From Desulfomarina profundi (GTDB lineage Bacteria > Desulfobacterota > Desulfobulbia > Desulfobulbales > Desulfocapsaceae), in NCBI RefSeq assembly GCF_019703855.1, contig NZ_AP024086.1:3740501-3804500 (forward strand): a stretch of DNA of 64,000 bases. Reading direction: 5' to 3'. Below the pieces are notes generated by a model. It saw only the letters and a program-made list of their open reading frames with translations. It was not told the DNA's origin and did no database searches. Positions 59,116-64,000 of this stretch are shown in pieces (within the stretch, counting starts at the first letter, position 1; every line of letters begins with the position of its first letter). The position numbers were made by a program, and so were the translations under genes.

Positions 59116-59190
59116 TAACAGGTTACAGGGTACCGGATTTTTCCACGATCAGCCTGACTTATGTATGACTAATATGATGCGCCAGGCTGT
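59116..59190. repeat. Family C repeat, left part with hairpin (copy 2)
   Basis: TAACAGGTTACAGGGTACCG at the left matches the copy at 4371, followed by the inner stem CAGCCTG / CAGGCTG and TTTT. Compared with the first copy (CAGCCCG / CGGGCTG) both arms changed together, preserving pairing. The right end of the element is missing. Here the hairpin plus T-run can serve as the purF terminator. Confidence 0.6.
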
Positions 59191-59205
59191 TTTAAAAAAA
59201 GGAAA

Positions 59206-60102
59206 TCAGATCTTGGTGACGACGCAGTTTTTTCCGCTGTCTTTCGCCTCGTACATGGCTCTATCCGCCCGCTGGATCATTTCTTTTTCATCCTGTGTCC
59301 GGTCCAGATGCATGTTGCGTCTGCAGGCGACCAGGCCGATTGACAGTGTTGTTTTTCCGTAACTCTTCTCCACAAAACTGAGCAGGATACGTTGGACAAT
59401 TTCTGTTCCCTGGTCAGGGCTTGCCTGGGGCAGGAGCAGGGCAAACTCATCTCCCCCAAGCCTGAAACACATATCAACCTTATCCCGGGTACATTCCATC
59501 AATATTTTCCCCAGTCCAATGAGCACCTCATCTCCCGCCTGGTGTCCATATTTATCGTTATATTCCTTAAAATTATCGATATCAAGAAGGGCGAGTATCA
59601 GGGGATAATTCTGACGATGTGCCCGCTCAACCTCATAAGAGAAGCGCTCGTTAAAGGATCTTCGGTTCTGCAGTCCTGTCAGGTCGTCGTGTCTGGACAA
59701 TCTTTCCAGTTTACGGATCAGATTTCTTTCACGTACCGCTCTTGCCAGTTTGGCCTCCAACTCTGCCTGGTCGATCGGTTTTTTTATGAAATCAATCGCC
59801 CCCGCCTGGATAACCTTCGCGTAGCTCGCCTTTTCCGAAAATCCCGTGGAGATAATAACATCAGTATCCTTATGGTGTTTCTTTATATATGCCAGCAGTT
59901 CGAGACCATCCATTCCGGGCATGACTACGTCGGACAGAACCAGATCAATCGCTGTTGATTTCAGGACTTCTAGTGCTTCAATACCATCACCGGCAACGAG
60001 ACAATGGTAACCCATGCTTCCGACGAGCACACTGAGGGTCATTCGGACCAGTTCGTCATCGTCGACGATGAGAATTACGATTTTTTCTTTCTTTTCTTCC
60101 AT
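59206..60102 (-). CDS. Response regulator with GGDEF diguanylate cyclase domain
   Basis: 298 residues. Receiver domain 1-125 (VDDDELVRM, phospho-Asp in LVLSDVVMPGMDG, Lys in FIKKPIDQ), short coiled coil, then GGDEF domain: RHDDLTGLQNRRSF, LLDIDNFKEYNDKYGHQAGDEVL, catalytic RLGGDEFALLLP, QRADRAMYEAKDSGKN. Intact active-site motif, so it should make cyclic di-GMP on phosphorylation, PleD/WspR-like. No RxxD inhibitory site seen. No kinase gene adjacent. 285 bases upstream (60103-60387) show no gene. Confidence 0.95.
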   Translation of the reverse strand: MEEKKEKIVILIVDDDELVRMTLSVLVGSMGYHCLVAGDGIEALEVLKSTAIDLVLSDVVMPGMDGLELLAYIKKHHKDTDVIISTGFSEKASYAKVIQAGAIDFIKKPIDQAELEAKLARAVRERNLIRKLERLSRHDDLTGLQNRRSFNERFSYEVERAHRQNYPLILALLDIDNFKEYNDKYGHQAGDEVLIGLGKILMECTRDKVDMCFRLGGDEFALLLPQASPDQGTEIVQRILLSFVEKSYGKTTLSIGLVACRRNMHLDRTQDEKEMIQRADRAMYEAKDSGKNCVVTKI

Positions 60103-60387
60103 ATATTTTCATTAAAAATACTGAATATCAATTGTACACATTGAATAATCTCAGCTGAACCAGTATGGCTGAATTTAATGGCTCAGCTGCAACAAAGTAA
60201 TGGAAATCTGATTGCGGCAAACGACCTTTGGCAGCTGAATTTTCAAATAAAACTCTAACTGCAAATGTCAAGAAAGTCCAGATCACACTTTTTTTTCATG
60301 ACATGTTCAGGAAAAAATTGCCAGAGAGCCCTTAATAACTGAAATAATTTTTCAATTTGTTAGTATCTGCACGATAAGAATGATAGA

Positions 60388-61436
60388 ATGGAAAAAGGAT
60401 ACTTGATTACGCACGAAACTCAACCTGGTTTTTATGAACCTGGAGAAATGCGGGTTATCAGGTGTATTTTCAATCCGAACGTGTTTCATGGGTCTTCAGA
60501 AGAGGATATAACAGATTCGGTATATGGTCAGCCGGTAATGAATAATAAATATATCACAAAGATTTTTGAGGGGGATACAGCGGAAATCCACTTAATGAAA
60601 TACTCTTCCTCGCGTCAATAATTTCTCCTGCCGTCGATAATGCTCTTATCCGGGACATGGACAGGGATCTGTCCTCGTTCTTTTCAGGAACACACCCCCT
60701 GTTCAAGAAAAACACACTGAAATATCACGATCTTCGTCATAGCAAGATGGTGGTCCTGGCTACGATCCGGCTGTTTCATGGCCTGCACTGCAATAACATA
60801 CCTGTCAACAATGATACGCTGACAAAAGGGCTGCTCAGTGCCTATTTTCATGATACAGGTATGTTACTGCAGGAGGGGGAGAAGGCAAAGTCCGGAGCGG
60901 AGTATATGGCCAACCACGAACGGCGTTCTGTCTATTTTCTTGAACAGTACAGCATACTGAAAAATCTGGACAGAAAGATCGTGAAAGATTGTGCGGCCAT
61001 TATTCAGTACACTGATCTCTCGGTCGATCCAGGAGCCTTTTCACACCATTCTGAGGAAGTAAACCTTGCAGGACGGGTTGTCGGAACAGCTGACATACTG
61101 GCCCAGATGGCCGATCGTTATTACCTTGAGGCGCTGCCGATCCTTTATCGTGAAATTAAAAAAGGAGGAACCGGCAATTTTGTGTCAGCGCTGGATCTGA
61201 TGCAGCATACAATGAATTTTTACCACAATATTGCCCTGAAACGATTGCAGATCACCTTTGCTGACACTTCAAGATCGATGCAGGTGCATTTTCGTGAAAG
61301 ATACTCCATCGACCGCAACCTCTATACAGAGTATGTCAATAAAAATATGCAATATCTCAATAAGATATTGCAGTATTGTCAAGCTGATACCGGCTGTATT
61401 GAGCAGTATCTCAGAAGAAAGCCACCGGCTGGCTGA
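60388..61436 (+). CDS. HD-domain phosphohydrolase-like protein (frameshifted)
   Basis: About 349 residues if one G is added in the G5 run at 60570-60574, joining KIFEGGYSGNPLNEILFLASIISPAVDNALIRDMDRDL. As given, the gene appears as a 77-residue frame and a 259-residue frame. The HD part has YHDLRHSKMV and LSAYFHDTGMLLQ (metal His and His-Asp pair), then IQYTDL and TADILAQMADRYYLE. Likely a metal-dependent phosphohydrolase, perhaps on a nucleotide second messenger. The joining is supported by open frame and homopolymer position, not by a known family length. Confidence 0.7.
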
Positions 61437-61462
61437 TCAGATAACTGTACAATTGATACTAT

Positions 61463-61624
61463 GATGGACTCGTAAAAACTCCGATCTACTGCGTTGTGGG
61501 GTGATCGTGTAATGCTCGACGTACCATATGTACGCCTGCGCTTACACGACACCGCCACGCCTTGTATATCGAAGTTTTTCCAGAGTCCATCTGAGAACGT
61601 TGAACGACTTTTTACGAGATCATC
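61463..61624. mobile_element. MITE-like element family B, copy 1 (162 bp)
   Basis: Ends GATGGACTCGTAAAAA and TTTTTACGAGATCATC are inverted repeats (two mismatches). A perfect 7-bp direct repeat ATACTAT flanks both sides. An almost identical copy in reverse orientation lies at 63084-63245. No coding potential. Lies just after the HD-domain gene. Confidence 0.85.
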
Positions 61625-61649
61625 ATACTATGGATTCAGGTGAAGAATC

Positions 61650-61853
61650 TTATTTTGTCCGTGGATCTTTTCCTGTCTCGAACATTTCAAACAGATCGTA
61701 AAACAACTTGGTGACAGTGCTGAAGTGAGTTGTTGATCCCGAAGAGGCATAGGCTCTTGTCAGCTCCATGGCCTTGGCTATGGATTCCTGACTTTCCAGG
61801 TTATTGGGGTCTTTCATGGCGGCAACCAGCTTTTTTCCTATATCATCCGGCAT
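61650..61853 (-). CDS. Small protein of unknown function
   Basis: 67 residues, mostly helical (KKLVAAMKDPNNLESQESIAKAMELTRAYASSG), no cysteines and no membrane span. Not recognised. Separated by 14 bases from the upstream zinc-ribbon gene on the same strand, so likely co-transcribed. Coding status rests on length, composition and spacing only. Confidence 0.5.
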   Translation of the reverse strand: MPDDIGKKLVAAMKDPNNLESQESIAKAMELTRAYASSGSTTHFSTVTKLFYDLFEMFETGKDPRTK

Positions 61854-61867
61854 AATTTATTCAATTT

Positions 61868-62107
61868 TCAGCTGTTATTTTTTCGACTGCAGACGGTAAG
61901 CACTTTCCTGTTAAGGTTTTCAAGAAATTTTGAAAGTTTCTTTTCCGCACTCTTAATTACATTTGTAATTTTAACATCATCCAGAGCACCGACGACTGTC
62001 CCACAGTTAACACATTGGATCAGGCAAAACTTATGGCCTTTTGGAGTTGTGACATGGACAGCCTCAAACTCATGATGCTCACAAGCAGGACATTTTGATC
62101 TGGCCAT
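61868..62107 (-). CDS. Small zinc-ribbon protein
   Basis: 79 residues. Two Cys pairs, KCPACEHHEFE and IQCVNCGTVVG, form a zinc ribbon at the N-terminus; helical basic tail follows (KSAEKKLSKFLENLNRK). Initiation has GAGGTG upstream of the ATG. Possible small nucleic-acid-binding protein; no named family. Upstream 62108-62394 is non-coding and includes the 19-bp repeat. Confidence 0.7.
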   Translation of the reverse strand: MARSKCPACEHHEFEAVHVTTPKGHKFCLIQCVNCGTVVGALDDVKITNVIKSAEKKLSKFLENLNRKVLTVCSRKNNS

Positions 62108-62340
62108 AACAACACCTCTCGATAGAATTTGTTACTGTTCGGTGTGTAGCATACAATAACGGGAAAACACCAGCTGTTCAAGAAACTCTTGCAGAGCGGG
62201 TACAACCCGAGGCAATATTATAATCACTCTACCGAGAAGTGTTATGAATTATTCTTCATTTTACCTCAAACTTCCACTTGAGAAAATGTAAATCAGTAAA
62301 TTTGTCAAATACAGGAATGGAATTATCCGTCTTGTTGTAT

Positions 62341-62359
62341 CTGGTCACAGGATTTGTAA
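62341..62359. repeat. 19-bp repeat, inverted relative to 56140-56158
   Basis: CTGGTCACAGGATTTGTAA, exact reverse complement of the sequence at 56140-56158. Followed by CCCTGTG. Function unknown. Confidence 0.45.
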
Positions 62360-62394
62360 CCCTGTGTTTTCCTTTATCTTAACCTTGTAAATGA

Positions 62395-62485
62395 TCAGGG
62401 GTGCCGTAGATTCATGCAGGCGCGACTGGCTGCTATAGCCCACTATGCGGGCAGTCGCGACCGTGCGAATATGCGGTGCCCCTGA
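62395..62485. repeat. 91-nt palindromic element overlapping a methyltransferase 3' end
   Basis: TCAGGGGTGCCG at the left pairs with CGGTGCCCCTGA at the right, and CGCGACTG pairs with CAGTCGCG further in, giving one long hairpin with scattered mismatches. The methyltransferase frame ends inside it, so the last ~17 codons come from this element. Confidence 0.65.
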
Positions 62486-63083
62486 CACTTACGTCTTGTT
62501 TTGTTGGTCTCGTAAGATAAGTCAACCAGATATCATTGGTACAGACAGGCGATATATCCCGGCTGAATTCTACTGTTTTCATACCAAGCCGGGTGAAAAC
62601 AGTTTCAAGATTATGCGATTCCCAGAGAGTGAAAACCCGACCATCCCGGGCTGTACTCCGTCCACAACCTTCCTTCAGGGTAATCAACAGGAGGCCATCG
62701 GGTTTCAATCCCTTTTGTAACTTATCAAGAACCTTTGGGAGTTCATGGGGGTGCAGGTGGACCAGGGATGCAATAAGAAGCATGGCATCAAAAGCCAACC
62801 GGGAAAAATCATGATCATGAAAATCCCCCTCAATAACGGGACATCCGGAATTCTCCCGGGCCAGCCGGGCAAGACCTGGAGATCGTTCAAACCCTGTTAC
62901 AGAATACCCCCTGCGGCTGAGCCAGCACAGATCACGGCCAGAGCCGCAACCAACATCCAGAATAGTCGCTCTTTCAGGCAGATGTTCGGTTAAATGGGAG
63001 AGAAAAGAAGAAGGATCGATCATAAAGGTTCGATCATGGTATTCCTGAAAGTGCTCTGTGTAATAATTTGAATACAATACCAT
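62433..63083 (-). CDS. SAM-dependent class I methyltransferase
   Basis: 216 residues. Motif I ILDVGCGSGRDLCWLSRRGYSVTGFERSP, then PVIEGDFHDHDF, FDAMLLIASLVHLHPHELPKVLDKL and GLLLITLKEG: a UbiE/tellurite-resistance-like small-molecule methyltransferase. Both ends touch repeats: the start codon abuts a family B element (no clear ribosome binding site remains), and the last ~17 residues (RGTAYSHGRDCPHSGL) are encoded within a palindromic repeat. The enzyme core is intact. Substrate unknown. Confidence 0.85.
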   Translation of the reverse strand: MVLYSNYYTEHFQEYHDRTFMIDPSSFLSHLTEHLPERATILDVGCGSGRDLCWLSRRGYSVTGFERSPGLARLARENSGCPVIEGDFHDHDFSRLAFDAMLLIASLVHLHPHELPKVLDKLQKGLKPDGLLLITLKEGCGRSTARDGRVFTLWESHNLETVFTRLGMKTVEFSRDISPVCTNDIWLTYLTRPTKQDVSVRGTAYSHGRDCPHSGL

Positions 63084-63245
63084 GATGATCTCGTAAAAAG
63101 TCGTTCAACGTTCTCAGATGGACTCTGGAAAAACTTCGATATACAAGGCGTGGTGGTGTCGTGTAAGCGCAGGCGTACATAGAGTACGTCGAGCATTACA
63201 CGATCACCCCACAACGCAGTAGATCGGAGTTTTTACGAGTCCATC
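63084..63245. mobile_element. MITE-like element family B, copy 2 (162 bp, inverted)
   Basis: Near-perfect reverse complement of 61463-61624, same length, ends GATGATCTCGTAAAAA and TTTTTACGAGTCCATC. Flanks ATACCAT and AAACCAT (6 of 7 identical) suggest a 7-bp target duplication. It abuts the start codon of the methyltransferase gene. Confidence 0.85.
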
Positions 63246-63269
63246 AAACCATTATCCTTCAGATAACTC

Positions 63270-64000
63270 CTATGGCAGGGGTTCCGGAGTATAGGCAACA
63301 GCAGCCTCTTCCGACGTGTATCTCTTCAGATCCCTGTCTGCACGCACATCGTCAATCCAGTCTGGATTTAAAAGCAGTGATTTTCCTACGAGAATTATAT
63401 CGGCATCGTCGAGGGCGTTTTCAGCACTTGCTCTGTCATGGATACCACCGCAGATCAACAGGGGCAGATCAGTCATTTCCCTTGTCAGTCGGGCCATGTT
63501 TCGGTCGGTGCCGAAAGCAGGCTGATTATATTCATACGTGGAAACGGAGATGGCGTCAACAGGTTCCAGGGAGAGCAGACTGATGGTTTTCTGGTAATCT
63601 TCCTTTGATTCAAAGAGAGAAACATCCATGTCCGCAATTCCCCAGTTGGAAACCCTGACCATCAGTAACCGGTTCTTCGGTATAACTTTGCTGACAGCCT
63701 GTATGACTTCATGGAAAAAACGAAACCGGTTCTCTGTTGACCCCCCATATTCATCGTCCCGCCCGTTGGAATACCATGACAGGAACTGACTGATCAGGTA
63801 GCCGTGGGCACCGTGGATTTCCACACCATCAAATCCAGCCTCGATTGCTCCTCTGGCCGTTTCCACGAAACCCGAAATAACATGACTGATATCAAATCTG
63901 CTCATCATTTCCGGTACAGGATAGGGAGATTGGGTCAGTGGATTATCCTGGGTGGGCGCTATCCCACTCGGGGCAACAGTGCGACCAGCCGGATTCACTT
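63270..64000 (-). CDS. Old-yellow-enzyme family NADH:flavin oxidoreductase, 5' end outside the window
   Basis: At least 242 C-terminal residues of an FMN TIM-barrel enzyme. Seen: the SGIAPT...PVPEM segment, FVETARGAIEAGFDGVEIHGAHGYLISQFLS with the substrate/active-site HGAHGYL, NGRDDEYGGSTENRFRFFHEVI, and the FMN-phosphate region LLICGGIHDRASAENALDDADIILVGKSLLLNPDW. It stops near residue ~340 of the barrel, with no Fe-S/FAD-NAD extension, so it is the short OYE-type rather than 2,4-dienoyl-CoA reductase type. Continues beyond the right edge. Confidence 0.92.
   Translation of the reverse strand, partial: VNPAGRTVAPSGIAPTQDNPLTQSPYPVPEMMSRFDISHVISGFVETARGAIEAGFDGVEIHGAHGYLISQFLSWYSNGRDDEYGGSTENRFRFFHEVIQAVSKVIPKNRLLMVRVSNWGIADMDVSLFESKEDYQKTISLLSLEPVDAISVSTYEYNQPAFGTDRNMARLTREMTDLPLLICGGIHDRASAENALDDADIILVGKSLLLNPDWIDDVRADRDLKRYTSEEAAVAYTPEPLP

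Noticed and set aside
1-64000. CRISPR arrays, prophage genes, rRNA genes
   Set aside because: No regularly spaced direct repeats, no phage structural or integrase genes and no rRNA sequence were seen on either strand.

Overview
The window is a bacterial chromosome segment, most likely from an anaerobic Desulfobacterota (Desulfobulbales-like) organism. That placement is inference: it rests on the tmRNA tag (ADDYNYAVAA), a class II DAHP synthase, a glycyl-radical enzyme with its activase, tandem Cache-type sensors and general protein flavour, not on a marker phylogeny. It holds about 55 genes, three structured RNAs (tmRNA, RNase P RNA, a tRNA-Met) and a TPP riboswitch.

Layout. 0-16 kb: the 3' part of radA, a cyclase-like/cNMP-binding protein, a DegP-type protease, class II DAHP synthase, a divergent tripartite RND efflux locus (TolC-like gene on the minus strand; adaptor and pump on the plus strand), and a run of small envelope and sensor genes. 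16-22 kb: a complete minus-strand thiamine operon, promoter - TPP riboswitch - thiS-thiG-thiH-thiF-thiE(ThiD2 fusion)-thiC, with a 260-bp MITE-like element between riboswitch and thiS. 22-29 kb: two coupled SPFH proteins, then a glycyl-radical dehydratase (best match trans-4-hydroxyproline dehydratase, HypD) and its activating enzyme. 29-46 kb: an accessory island bounded by an IS110-like gene and an IS3-family remnant. It carries a Mza/MORC-type anti-phage operon (GHKL ATPase, Z1 helicase-like protein, DUF4420 nuclease-like protein, AIPR, double-GHKL kinase-like protein, receiver protein, Dcm, Vsr), followed by a pRiA4b ORF-3-like gene and a DUF6880 gene. 46-64 kb: core genes again (ssrA-smpB, PilB/GspE ATPase, nfo, M48 peptidase, tRNA-Met, NIF3, zinc-ribbon protein, rnpB, ispDF, M20 peptidase, purF, GGDEF regulator, HD protein, methyltransferase, OYE-family enzyme).

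Two patterns cut across the window. First, fourteen single-base deletions, every one in a run of at least four G or C, break otherwise intact genes. Restoring one base always rebuilds a family-length protein, so these look like sequencing errors and the genes are annotated as restored units. Second, at least four families of short non-coding inverted-repeat elements (MITE-like) sit between or on the edges of genes; some supply a stop codon, abut a start codon or split a riboswitch leader.

The most interesting signal is in the defence operon. A second copy of the AIPR C-terminus survives as a short in-frame remnant directly in front of dcm, 3.4 kb downstream of the real AIPR end. This implies that the double-GHKL kinase plus receiver module was inserted between AIPR and dcm of a previously continuous operon.
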